Part shown: one piece after another, positions 31,801-39,988 of the stretch
Numbering within the stretch: position 1 is the stretch's first letter
How the letters are laid out: every line of letters starts with the position of its first letter
Assembly (NCBI GenBank): GCA_002633005.1
Contig: NMRA01000033.1
Location: 622,233-686,232 of the forward strand
DNA: 64,000 nt
DNA from: Phoronis australis
Lineage: Eukaryota > Phoronida > Phoronidae
Direction: 5' to 3'
Made by a program: the position numbers and the translations under genes
The notes under the pieces: generated by a model
Databases searched by the model: none
Told to the model about the DNA's origin: nothing
Seen by the model: the letters and a program-made list of their open reading frames with translations, nothing else

Positions 31801-32839
31801 CACTGCTGGCTATGCTCCCAGTGGTCTTAGCTCAATAACCCATTACTATATGTAGGCCCCCTATATATAGGGTTCATACGTTAGTGCAACTCCAAACTGG
31901 CGTTTCAGAGCTGTAACTTAATGATTTTCATCTTTTTTTAAAAACATCAAAAGCAAAATAAATGTCATTATTTTAATACTATATTGTGCCACAAAAATAT
32001 CTTAACATGCCCAATTTTTTGAGTTTGCGCCCGTTTCATGATTTTCAATGTGCGTTTTAATGTTTTAATATGGAACAGCAGTGACACCTGTTGCCAAAAT
32101 ATAAATCACACATCATAAGTGCATTTTTCTTATTTTGTAACTGCAGCTCTGATGACTCATTTTACAGAATATTAAAGCTACTTAAAATGATATGACAAAC
32201 TTTATAACATCAATTTGACTCAAAATCATCAAAAACGTAGTGCACTCATCATTTAACCAATGTCTCTTATATTTATTTGGTAAGATAACTGGCTTTTTTT
32301 TCTTAAATTTAGATGTAAAAGTCGTGGTCTAAACAGTTTCTTTTAGTAAAAAAGCTCACTACAGAAGGCTGTTTTGTAAACTTAGATGTAAAAACCTTGG
32401 TCTACACATTTTTTTGGAAAAAACTGTGTGTGGGGGATTGCTGGTGAACGGTCCTGGGGGTTGGATTACGCGTCGGAATCATGGACGCCCTGGAATATTG
32501 GGAACTCCATTTTGGACACCCTATTTTCGAAATCCTGGATTAAGGCCTGGGATAGATGGTAACAAGCGACAAAAACATGCTTCGAAAGCTATACCAGCAA
32601 TACTGTTCTTTACAATGCTTACCGGGTTAATCAGTTCCCATTTGTGTTTTGCCTCATTTCAACAACACTATGCTGATGTGACAGGGACTTAAGTGATGCT
32701 TATGTCCCCATGGGCCGATGTGCTGGAACAAGATGTTTTAGAACAAGTTGCATGCTTTATATACGTACCATTGTCTGCCATGATGGTCTCATCCAATCAC
32801 CACGTCCAGCTCTGATGGTCGGCCTCAGTACACCTTCAA
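13369..32839 (-). CDS. Winged-helix-like/nucleoside phosphorylase-domain protein, ten-exon gene (span)
   Basis: I assembled this gene by eye from ten exons: 32769-32781 (coding part), 28978-29118, 28210-28404, 27819-27932, 18285-18393, 17700-17824, 16686-16844, 15980-16105, 15294-15517 and 13369-13854. Every junction has GT/AG sites and compatible phase, giving 563 residues. Residues 1-51 are basic near 11-26 (possible nuclear signal). Residues 52-154 are a compact domain I do not recognise. Residues about 155-232 resemble a winged helix, and about 254-560 form a PNP/UDP phosphorylase-like domain. Members of that superfamily cleave or bind purine nucleosides. The combination suggests a regulator that senses nucleosides, but that is inference. 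A second copy of exons 3 and 4 and a THAP exon lie within the intron between exons 4 and 5. The link between exon 4 and exon 5, across a 9.4-kb intron, rests only on phase and splice sites. Confidence 0.7.
15294..15517 (-). CDS. Exon 9: phosphate/nucleoside-binding core of the phosphorylase-like domain
   Basis: The exon encodes residues 328-402. It contains the superfamily hallmark VILVGTAGGVP (GTAGG at 340-344), then HPRLGDVVVST, the conserved strand that follows it in MTA/SAH nucleosidases and PNPs. The acceptor is TTTGCAG|GT (15518) and the donor is CTACAG|GTTAGG (15293). It is GC-richer than the introns around it. Confidence 0.85.
15980..16105 (-). CDS. Exon 8: phosphorylase-like domain, N-terminal strands
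   Basis: The exon encodes residues about 285-327 (YTIGYIGNHKVV, then SIGKGRASE). This matches the strand-turn SGIGK-type segment of the superfamily that lies between the first strand and the GTAGG loop. The acceptor is ACTTGTAG|GA (16106) and the donor is CTCG|GTGAGT (15979). Phase 1 is kept at both ends. Confidence 0.8.
16686..16844 (-). CDS. Exon 7: start of the phosphorylase-like domain
   Basis: The exon encodes residues about 233-285. A linker is followed by the first beta strand PTIAIITAHYYEKLAV (254-269), the usual opening of a PNP/UDP fold. The acceptor is TTTGCAG|AA (16845) and the donor is CAAG|GTGTGTG (16685). Confidence 0.8.
17530..17635. repeat. Dispersed repeat family member (intronic)
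   Basis: GTTCTTGTTGGTAA...TCCTATCATGGTAAGGAATA here matches the reverse complement of about 35635-35690 and the sequence at about 29557-29600. It lies in the intron between exons 6 and 7. Confidence 0.5.
17700..17824 (-). CDS. Exon 6: second half of the winged-helix-like segment
   Basis: The exon encodes residues about 191-232. The pattern is helix (DSVMTIMQNLRDRDLV) followed by a short strand-loop-strand (VQYFED...GRKVKMG), which suits the recognition helix and wing of a winged helix. The assignment is structural pattern recognition only. The acceptor is CAATTGTAG|GA (17825) and the donor is ACTC|GTGAGT (17699). Confidence 0.7.
18285..18393 (-). CDS. Exon 5: first half of the winged-helix-like segment
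   Basis: The exon encodes residues about 155-191. A charged start (GMEKKDKRTEDEILEEQ) leads into a helix (VLYVLESAYP), then the turn VLGLEDVVR, as in the first two helices of a winged helix. An ATG at 18391 could be read as a gene start, but it lies two bases after a good acceptor, TTACAG|GC (18394), and phase 1 fits exon 4 exactly. I therefore read it as internal. The donor is GTAAG|GTGGGT (18284). Confidence 0.7.
18394..23607. other. Large intron of the phosphorylase gene, unique part
   Basis: This is the downstream part of the intron before exon 5. A block with CATCAAGGACAGAG-like sequence occurs twice (about 20772 and 21037). I found no open frame with recognisable domains and no flanked exon pair. 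There may be undetected alternative first exons near 22750-22870, where the sequence becomes GC-richer. Confidence 0.4.
25015..25128 (-). CDS. Exon 4' (duplicate of exon 4)
   Basis: The 38 encoded residues (YVQFIKKCMKQMQ...LTLLTQEEAEQ) are identical to exon 4 at 27819-27932. Both splice sites are intact: CTTTCAG|AA at 25129 and CAAG|GTACATG at 25014. Phase is 1 at both ends, so it can join exon 3' and exon 5 in frame. Full conservation between copies, while nearby intron sequence has diverged, suggests either recent duplication or selection on the protein. Confidence 0.75.
25407..25581 (-). CDS. Exon 3' (duplicate of exon 3, 5' end in the gap)
   Basis: This is the same coding sequence as exon 3 from PPQLQLEF onward, ending at the same donor, AAGAG|GTAATG (25406). 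About 20 bases of the exon plus its acceptor should lie inside the N run. The donor phase is unchanged, so it can splice to exon 4'. Confidence 0.75.
25582..25787. other. Assembly gap (206 N)
   Basis: There is no sequence here. The gap falls between the end of the THAP frame and the exon 3 copy, hiding any donor, intron or direct fusion. Its real length may differ from the N count. Confidence 1.
25788..26095 (-). CDS. THAP zinc-finger domain exon (first coding exon, 3' end in the gap)
   Basis: The exon starts MPHCCCVPEC and carries a full THAP (C2CH) DNA-binding domain. Zinc ligands are Cys5, Cys10, Cys60 and His63. The invariant Pro27, Trp36, Phe64 and Pro92 are present, and a KKDAIPSVL sequence matches the AVPTA-type box. 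THAP proteins bind DNA sequence-specifically and act as transcription regulators or transposase-derived factors. After residue 97 the frame runs into the N gap at residue 102. The next exon is unknown. The nearest candidate is exon 3' and then the winged-helix and phosphorylase exons, which would place THAP at the N-terminus of that protein. A separate short THAP gene is the alternative. No relics of a transposase domain follow the THAP frame as far as it can be read. Confidence 0.85.
26096..26359 (-). promoter_or_regulatory. Putative 5' region/promoter of the THAP exon
   Basis: About 260 bases of unique sequence separate the THAP start codon from the second duplication copy. On the minus strand it would hold the 5' untranslated region and promoter if THAP is a first exon. 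I see no TATA box. The assignment comes only from position. Confidence 0.3.
26757..27030 (-). other. Intronic open frame preserved in both duplication copies
   Basis: On the minus strand a frame reads RFWRHVPSDHAMQIMNR and continues to LDVGRWWISNFVHGEF. The copy at about 23955-24243 is also open but differs at many residues (Arg/Cys, Gln/Arg, Leu/Pro, Tyr/Cys). By contrast exons 3 and 4 are identical between copies. There is no convincing donor or acceptor. I think it is a decayed exon or transposon fragment, not a used exon. Confidence 0.35.
27819..27932 (-). CDS. Exon 4: end of the N-terminal domain
   Basis: The exon encodes residues about 117-154, a helix-rich segment with many Lys and Met residues followed by a strand (VDVELTLLT) and an acidic end. 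The acceptor is CTTTTCAG|AA (27933) and the donor is CAAG|GTACATC (27818). Phase 1 in and out. It is duplicated exactly at 25015-25128. Confidence 0.75.
28210..28404 (-). CDS. Exon 3: conserved N-terminal domain of unknown function
   Basis: The exon encodes residues 52-116, including LQLEFKCWMIDRK, RRVLKFWFVEE and the helix TTAYEFFRELVQP. It is rich in Trp and Phe and looks like a folded alpha/beta domain. I do not recognise the family. The acceptor is CCTTGTAG|AA (28405), which gives phase 1 with exon 2; the donor is AAGAG|GTAATG. An upstream ATG at 28456 could begin a shorter protein, but the phase-matched acceptor is preferred. Confidence 0.7.
28978..29118 (-). CDS. Exon 2: basic N-terminal segment
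   Basis: The exon encodes residues 5-51: a Lys/Arg-rich stretch (PSKKGRTTKLKIERVKR) that could be a nuclear localisation signal, then a flexible Gly-rich linker. The acceptor is CCCCTACAG|AG (29119) and the donor is CTACAG|GTATGA (28977). It is GC-richer than its surroundings, like the other exons of this gene. Confidence 0.65.
29395..29640. mobile_element. Dispersed element with inverted ends, intronic
   Basis: The left part (TATTCTTTACCA...TCTAATTCTATTTCTGTTATCAAC) is related to the reverse complement of the right part (CATGGTAAAGAATA and GATTGAGTTGGAACAG). It therefore looks like a MITE with imperfect inverted ends. Single arms of the same family occur at about 12040-12160, 17530-17635 and 35630-35770. 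Confidence 0.5.
31491..32549. mobile_element. hAT-like non-autonomous element, long copy
   Basis: The left end CAGGCCTTTATGCAG and the reverse complement of the right end CAGGCCTTAATCCAGG form terminal inverted repeats like those of 39499-39980. Shared interior blocks are CCTGGGCGTCCAAATGGAC, GGCTCTTTTTTCAAAGCAGG and ATGGACGCCCTGGAATATTGGGAA. About 600 bp of extra sequence (31740-32340) is inserted relative to the short copy. The flanking target duplication is degraded. It lies in intron 1. Confidence 0.8.
32769..32839 (-). CDS. Exon 1: start codon and short 5' leader
   Basis: The exon has only 13 coding bases (MADN plus one base), with ATG at 32779-32781 in a favourable ATCATGG context. It is bounded by a strong acceptor, CTTCTTTTCCAG (32840-), and the donor CAATG|GTACGT (32768). 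The acceptor implies another non-coding exon further upstream, which I could not place. Phase joins exon 2 exactly. The small size makes this the least certain exon. Confidence 0.5.
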
Positions 32840-35629
32840 CTGGAAAAGAAGAAGAAGCAAGTACAAGCCACCGTTCAACACAACAAAACATTTCTACAGC
32901 TGCAATGATTCCATGGAAGCAGTCAGAAACCAGGAGTGCCTTCAATGTAATTTGAGTACATGTTTTTTCAGGCAAGAATGAAAGTTCAAGTTCTTTTTTG
33001 ACATTTCAAATTACCACAGGTTTTCTTGGTTCGAAGACTGAAACCATCAATGACAAGACTTGATCTAACGCATTAAATGGCAAACTACATTCTACACCAG
33101 CTGCATTATGTATATAAGTAATGACCAAACATAATCACCGAAATTGCTAAATTAATATCACAATATATTATCTTCACTAACTCCATTCAATGTAGAGGAA
33201 CCCACAACTGACATGTTTAAGATATATGCAGTCAAAATGACATAAACCAAGTTTCAAGAATATATCTTAAAGCAGCATTTCCAAGCCTGCAACCCTTTAA
33301 GAGTTTATTTAATTTTTAAAACCTCGTTCCAAGTATCAGACTGTTTTCAAATTTTCTTTTATCACTACACTTAATATTGAAACTATATATTGTCTTCTAT
33401 CCTAACTCACTTAGAAAAGCACGCATCACCTATGGACTTCTCTTGAAGTTAGAATTGCATTGTTAAGCCAATTATTTCGTATCAGTAGCCAAAGGGGGTG
33501 AGACAGAATGCACCCCCCAGCTTCAGCTGGGTTAACTCTATTTCTAATTGAATCCAGATGAAAGATCTGAGAGGTGAACAACTGACAACCTAGGCAAAGA
33601 AAACAGTCAGATAAGGAGGGGAGTGGGCATAAGGCAAATGTCCATGAGATTTGCACCTGTCTGATGCAATACCTGGTTATGGACATGAGCTATGATGAAG
33701 AATAACTATAGAAGAAACAAGGCTAACGGAGAACAAATCAACTCTGTACTTTACCACAGCATGCCAGAACTTAAGGGAATTTAATCCAGTGGGAAAAGAA
33801 CATAAGTTTACAGTTCGCTAGTCACATGATTTGGATGACCTGAATTCATCCCACACACATGCCACTTGCTCATACTACAGCAGACAAATTATGTCTGAGG
33901 CTTAGGTCATCCATGATTTATTACAAAACCACCAACTGCTAATTATAGTCATGCAAGTGTGAAGGCAGTGGTTGGACTCCTCTACACATGTGAGTGAATC
34001 AGTGTGAGTTACCAAACTAACTATGATCATTGACATCAGTAAACAATGAAGCTTCTTAAAGGGGCATACAATGTTAAAAACAGGCTACATTGCATTATTC
34101 AAAATGGTTCTCTGCCACTGAAACAGAAGTCAAGCTGTTCACCAGGTAGTTCTACAATTTGTTGGTAAAGATTTGCTTTGGTTTCAAATTTCAAAAAAAA
34201 TGATCTGCCAACTGGTCGTCACTTCCTCGATTTGTCTCCCACAAGGCAAAGCACCGTCTACATATTTGGTATGGCAAGACAGATTAGCACATTTCCCTAA
34301 CATGGAAAACGTGACCTTTGACCAATGATGTAAACAAAACAATGGCAATTTCAAGCAGCAGCCAGTCAGACTTCTTTGAGGGTATGTACCGAATTTAAAA
34401 ACAGTTTAGGGATGAAAAAATTTATATTTCATTTGTGTTTCAAAAATACTAAATCTGGCAAATTTTTCCAGAAATTCTTACAATATTCAAAGTGATTAAC
34501 TCTCACCAAGAAGTAGAATTGCCACGATCTGTTAGTTTTCGCATTCAATGCCTCTTTAAAAATTAGTAGAGATGCCATCAAGGACGATTGGTCTGCATAA
34601 AATATGCAATTCAAGCTGAGAGTTTTGAACACAGGGAATTAAAACAAAAAAAAAACAACTGCACATTTACCTCAAACCCATTTTGTGCACACATTTCAAA
34701 ATCACATTGTCTGATCAGTTAAACATTTCTCGGAACAGATATGATGTTGTACTGGTTTCCATAGATCTTGTGAGATTCAGATACGGGTAATGGAACCTTA
34801 GTTTTGGTGATTTTCAGGTGTCAAACTTTGACTTATAACAAGAACTAGTAATTCAGAAAATAAACCAAACCCTAATACTATGACATGGTGATAAACACAA
34901 GGTTTAAACACTGTTAACAACATCATGTCTCACTCAAAGAGAACACCTTGCTTCCGAAATGTGGAGAATTGTTGCATTTATAAATGAAGTACTGAATTCT
35001 TCAAATTTCAGTAGTAGCATAAAACCAGACTTGTACAAACCAGACAGCAGCTCCAGGAATGCTGAATGACAGGTGATGTAGTAATTTCGTCTCACTTTTC
35101 ACCAAACCAACTTGACAACACAAAGAGGTTGTCTTGCATATTATATGTGCCAGACACTTTCAAACTATGTAGGTGCATAACTTCCAAATAAACAGACAAG
35201 GTGTTTTAGGCAGAAACAACACTTGACACAGGGCCATAAGGAAACCTTCAAGACAGCACAACCCCTAACAAAGTCATTTAGTGACCAGGAGTTCAATCTA
35301 TATCTGTGGGCTGTATTTCTAAGGCAGCAGGTCATTTTTTCAACAAAACTGTGTACATGGCACACATTGATAGCCAGGTAAAAAGGTCACTAACAGCCAG
35401 TGTCAGTTACATGTACTATCAGAGACTGGATTTAATATCTTGCTATTGGCCCAATTAATACAGTTTAAAGTTCAAATCCCAGGGTTCCATGTTGTTTTAA
35501 GAAGTATGGCGATACAATGACATAATACTAAATACGTTGTTAACCATTAACAGAAAGCTGGATTTGCCAAGCCTAGCTCTCTAAAAAATGAAAATCAAAA
35601 TAGCATCAGGACTTTCACTCTCATAACAT

Positions 35630-35770
35630 CGGTGTCACAGTATTCATTACCTTGATAGGATTCTAGTTCCATTACCAACAAGAACATCAATACCATCAGC
35701 GACTCAAGAAAACAATTTGTTTATTGGGACGGCATGAGATTGCCACACATGACTGTGTCACAGGATGAGC
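35630..35770. repeat. Dispersed repeat family member
   Basis: The reverse complement contains GTTCTTGTTGGTAA and TCCTATCAAGGTAATGAATA, matching about 17545-17600. It also shares CATCAGCGACTCAAGAAAA with about 12070. Confidence 0.55.
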
Positions 35771-36138
35771 AAGTAAACCTAAGTAAAAATGTAAATAAAT
35801 GAAAAGCTTCATTGTTTTAATCCACCTTTTAAGCTTTGGTGCGCTGAGAAAAATGACTATATTTGGAGAAATTTACCGACTAAAATCCAGGTTTCCAGGA
35901 GCACTTGAGCGCAAATGGCAAATAAGGGTGAATTGATGGACTTACACAGAGACAACTGGGCTATTGGTATTAGTAATTTGTACGTCGGGTTCAATGAAAT
36001 GATTATTTTATTAGTATTGACCCTATGACTTGTGCTTAAACTTTGTGTACTAACACTTCTCTAGAAATAAACTGTTCGTTTCGTATCCAGTTAGCCATAT
36101 TTATTTGAAAAGATTCAACCATAGCTACTGTAGAATTT

Positions 36139-36426
36139 TTACCACAAGTTAATTACTTCTGCCAAGCAATGAGTTTTCTTGTACACAGTGGAAAAGGCAG
36201 CGGGTTTCTGGCACTGACTCAAAATCCAGATCAGCGCAACATCAGGACAACTGTGAAAAATGGGTACCATAGACAAATTAGACAATAGGGTTGACAAACT
36301 CTTATCACGACAATACCAATACCCTGCCTGTAGCCCAACCATTGCCTTTCCTTCACAATTTATGTGATACCACAGTGCACACTCAGTGCTATCCAGTTTT
36401 GTAAAAGACACAAGTACAACACTCAT
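36139..36426 (-). pseudogene. PHD-finger-like fragment
   Basis: The open frame contains WYHINCEG followed about 15 residues later by GYWYCRDK, which resembles the His-Cys and final Trp-x-Cys part of a PHD zinc finger. The first cysteine pair is missing or replaced and the last cysteine is absent (YCRDK instead of CxxC). There is no visible exon structure. It is probably a relic of a transposon-borne or host PHD gene. Confidence 0.4.
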
Positions 36427-38035
36427 TCAACACTTGACAACTTGCAATCAAAACTATGCCAAGTGGCAAGCCCCAAAACAAAATCAGTGGCAGAGACAGA
36501 ACCTCTAACAAGAATATACAGTTAAGTTACAAACACAACTCCCCACACACAACATATGACATTCAAACTTACAAGAGATCTTTAACCTACCCTATAATAA
36601 CTGCAACACAAGAGCTGATACTATGGTTACTACTAATTCACTGTTGCCATGAATATCCATAAGAATCTTCAAGGCTTTGATGCACTGATGTTAAGTGACT
36701 GGTTGATGGCTTATCAGTGTTCAAACAGACCATAGTTAGCAAGTGTCTGCTGTCTGTCTCATGCCTATTTAGACTACAGTACTATGCAACATGTGTGGGT
36801 GTTACTGGTGCTTCTAAACATCATGTTACATCATTTGAGCTGTGACAACAAAACCAGCTGATGGTTTGTCACAGCCTGCTGGTGTTCCACATGCCTTCAG
36901 TGTCTCTCTACAGGTCCCTGCCCCCTTCCAGAAGGTCCTGCATGGTAAAGCTATGGCGACCTGAGCACCACGATTTTGTTGACCAAATTTGAACTCTGGC
37001 TTTAGCCTTATAAACTCCAAGCTTTTTCAGTAAATTCACACAGCAATTTGGAAACTATCACCTTTGAGGATTCAATGCCTACCGACTGCACTGCAAACAG
37101 TAAGCTTCTGGGGGTGTTTATTTTAGGATTATAAAAATGACCACTACACGCTGCATCTAACCCGTATGAAAATGGAAGACATCGTCGTCTCCCAAACAGA
37201 AATTTCTTTACATTTCATGAAAATCCATCAAGGAACTCCATAGGTTCACAGATCAATTTAAAAAGTGCCAATAGGGTAAACAGTTGCAGACGAGTCCGTC
37301 TGGAAACTGGCTTGCGCTGTTCCATCCGTGATAGGATAATGTCTGCACAATTTCACAAATATCCATCACAGGGTTTTGGAAATACGACAGCAGATGCTGG
37401 CCGGATGGTGATGACGGCATAACGACTGCATAAAAATAACATTAGAAACAATTAAGAATGGTGTGCAGAGCAGGTAACTATTCACACAGTATACAGCTAA
37501 TTAAAACTCACAGCAAGGCAAGTCTTCCTAGTTCCATAAGTTCTATTGATCAAGAATTAAATATGATTAGAAACACAACACCCTCAGGACACTGGGCAAT
37601 TTTTCATTTTCTCAGTGAAATTAATTACATTATAACTGATTCACCAACTACTTCTTTTCCTGTTATGTAGCAAGCAGGATACAGGGGGAAAGACATCACA
37701 AGACAGGTCTCATTTAGTTGGTCCACCACTTTGTACACAAGTCCCATAAATGACCTGTAAGACCCTAATATACTTTTCTTAAGAATTCCATAATGGTCAT
37801 TTTAATCATTATCAGAGGAGGGCAAAGAATGAAGCCATGAATGCCTAACAGAGCTTAACAATAACTTCAGAATTTAGGGGAGCATGCTTAAATTTGGTCT
37901 TGGATGGAAGATAAAAGTGATAGTTAACTGCGGAGTAAATATGGTCATCAGCAAATGTAAAAATATCCATCATTCTCTAACTATAAGCACACAGTTGTTA
38001 CCCTAACATGTGCTTGACCCACTGTGTAAAATAAG

Positions 38036-39206
38036 CCTTTTGCGAGTTTATAACAATAACGCGAGATTATGTGAGACTTAACTGTGACGTCACGGGAAGT
38101 GGGGCAAAAGGTTGTCGTTTGGTCACTTGCCCAATACCGTAGCAGAGTGTATTGTTATTGTCTTGGAGTATTTAGCCGTTTAGTTCGAAAAATGTCCAAA
38201 AAGCATTGCTGTTATGGCAAATGAACTTCAGATTCGCACTACAATACTTTCTATCGCGTTCTGTACTAATTTCGTCCTGTGTATGTTACTGAACGGGCGG
38301 TAGGCGAAATCCGCTCACTGATCAAGTTTTCACCTCGTCAAAAATACATTCTACACATAAAATTACCACCTAAAAGGCTCTTACTTTCTTCAGTGACTCT
38401 TTCTGCTTCTAAACATATCTTCGATGAAGCATAACTTCGGGAATTCAGGTGACTTTGGCGAAGAATTCTAACTCCACTTTGTGGTTACTGTTAACTTTGT
38501 CCGCGCGCGCGATAACCACAATAAAATATTTCAACTGAGTCAGGTGAGTATGAGGCAAACGCTAGCGCGAGACTGAGCGAAGCGCGAGATCTGGCGCGTG
38601 ACCCGGCGCGTGACACTTCATTGCAAAATAGCATGAGAAAATATCAAGTGAAATTTGTAAGATTTGTGTCCCTTGGACTTTTTGTTCGTCAACAGGCGTG
38701 ATTTCACGTAACTTCCTCAAAATGGCGGCTAGTGAGAGAAACTCGAGAGAACCGCGAGGTTTTCATGAATATGCTCAAGTTATTTGTAGACTAAATTGTG
38801 TCCAGAGTCAGGGTATGTGTTAATTATAACTTCATGTGCACATATGCATGTTTCATTTGATTTTATTTGCTGTATTTTGAAGTGAATATCTTTTTATGGG
38901 GATACACTATCGCCCCTGTATGCCTGCGCCATTCAGGCTTAGAGCGGGTTAAGTTCCAATTTCAGTCCGTTCACAGCTTCGCACAACATAACAAGTTCAC
39001 ATTTTCTTCGTCCATTCACAGTTATTCCACGACCCATCTACCATATCTTAAGTTGTTTTAACGTTTTAAGCGTAAAATTCACCATAAGAACTCCAGTAAG
39101 TTTTAGCGTGTGTAGCAAAGACTCGGGGCAAAACAAAAGCAATATGGCGGGTTTTGCCCCCTTTCCGGTGACGTCACAGTGACTAACGAGAAACTCGCAA
39201 GTGAGC
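38036..39206. mobile_element. Decayed DNA transposon with a THAP-like ORF start
   Basis: The left end (TTGCGAGTTT, then CTGTGACGTCAC and GGGGCAAAA within about 80 bases) and the reverse complement of the right end (TTGCGAGTTT, CTGTGACGTCAC, GGGGGCAAAA) form long imperfect inverted repeats about 1.17 kb apart. Inside, at 38191, a plus-strand frame starts MSKKHCCYGK, then a TGA stop where a cysteine is expected, then TSDSHYN. This resembles the THAP-type zinc finger at the start of P-element-like transposases. The remainder of a transposase is missing. It is a dead, internally deleted copy. Confidence 0.65.
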
Positions 39207-39498
39207 TATTGCAGTGTTATTTTGTGATAACTGCTGCTTTGTAATAACTTCACCGATCCTGTAATCACCAGGCAAGAACTTCCATGTTGGTGGAACACCA
39301 AAGCTAAAGGGAGGAGCTCAAGTCAACATAACTCAGTGGGAACAAGTCTTTTAACACCAGCCAACACAAGACAAAAATGCCACAAACTGGTGACAACTAA
39401 ACAAGGCTAAAAAAGGCTAGCAAGGAAAATGAAAACGTCAGCAGCGTTACGAAAACGCCCAATTGGCAGGTAACTTTGAATTTGAGGTAACTTACTAG

Positions 39499-39980
39499 CA
39501 GGTCTTTATGCAGGGTATGTCCTGGGCGTCCAAATGGACTAGCACTAATCTGGACGCCCTGGCAAGGACGCCCACTGTATCATTTGGACGCCCACTGCCA
39601 ATAGGAACCTTTCAAGTTTGGAATCACACTTTGTAATGAACACTAGGAAGCATCTGGAGGCTCACAGTGGGGGCTCTTTTTTCAAAGCAGGAAGAAATTT
39701 CAATGTATATACAAAGTATATGCATTGTTGATATTTTGACACTTGATTGACAGCACTTTAAAAGTCTTGGTCTACAGTTTTTTAGTAAAAATGCTCACCA
39801 CAGAAGGCTGTTTTATAAACTTAGATGTAAAAACCTTGATTTATGCATTTTTTGTAAAAAAATCTGTGTTTTTGGGGGTATTGCTGGGGTGGGGGGTTAC
39901 GCATCGCAATCATGGACGCCCTGGAATATTGGGAACCCCATTTTGGTCACCCTATTTTCAAAATCCTGGATAAAGGTCTG
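39499..39980. mobile_element. hAT-type MITE with perfect 8-bp target duplication
   Basis: It is flanked on both sides by CTTACTAG (39491-39498 and 39981-39988). The ends are CAGGTCTTTATGCAGG and, reversed, CAGACCTTTATCCAGG. An 8-bp target duplication and CAG-starting short inverted repeats are the signature of the hAT superfamily. There is no transposase. GGACGCCC/GGGCGTCC motifs recur near both ends and may be subterminal transposase-binding sites. Confidence 0.9.
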
Positions 39981-39988
39981 CTTACTAG

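Larger units (their letters stand above)
29119..32768. other. Intron 1 of the phosphorylase gene
   Basis: This intron holds two mobile-element blocks, described separately (29395-29640 and 31491-32549), and otherwise AT-rich unique sequence without recognisable coding content. Confidence 0.45.
32840..38035. other. Region without a supported host gene
   Basis: AT-rich DNA upstream of the phosphorylase gene. A non-coding first exon for that gene is expected somewhere here or beyond. I see a PHD-like fragment (36139-36426) and one dispersed repeat (35630-35770), otherwise nothing. Confidence 0.4.
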
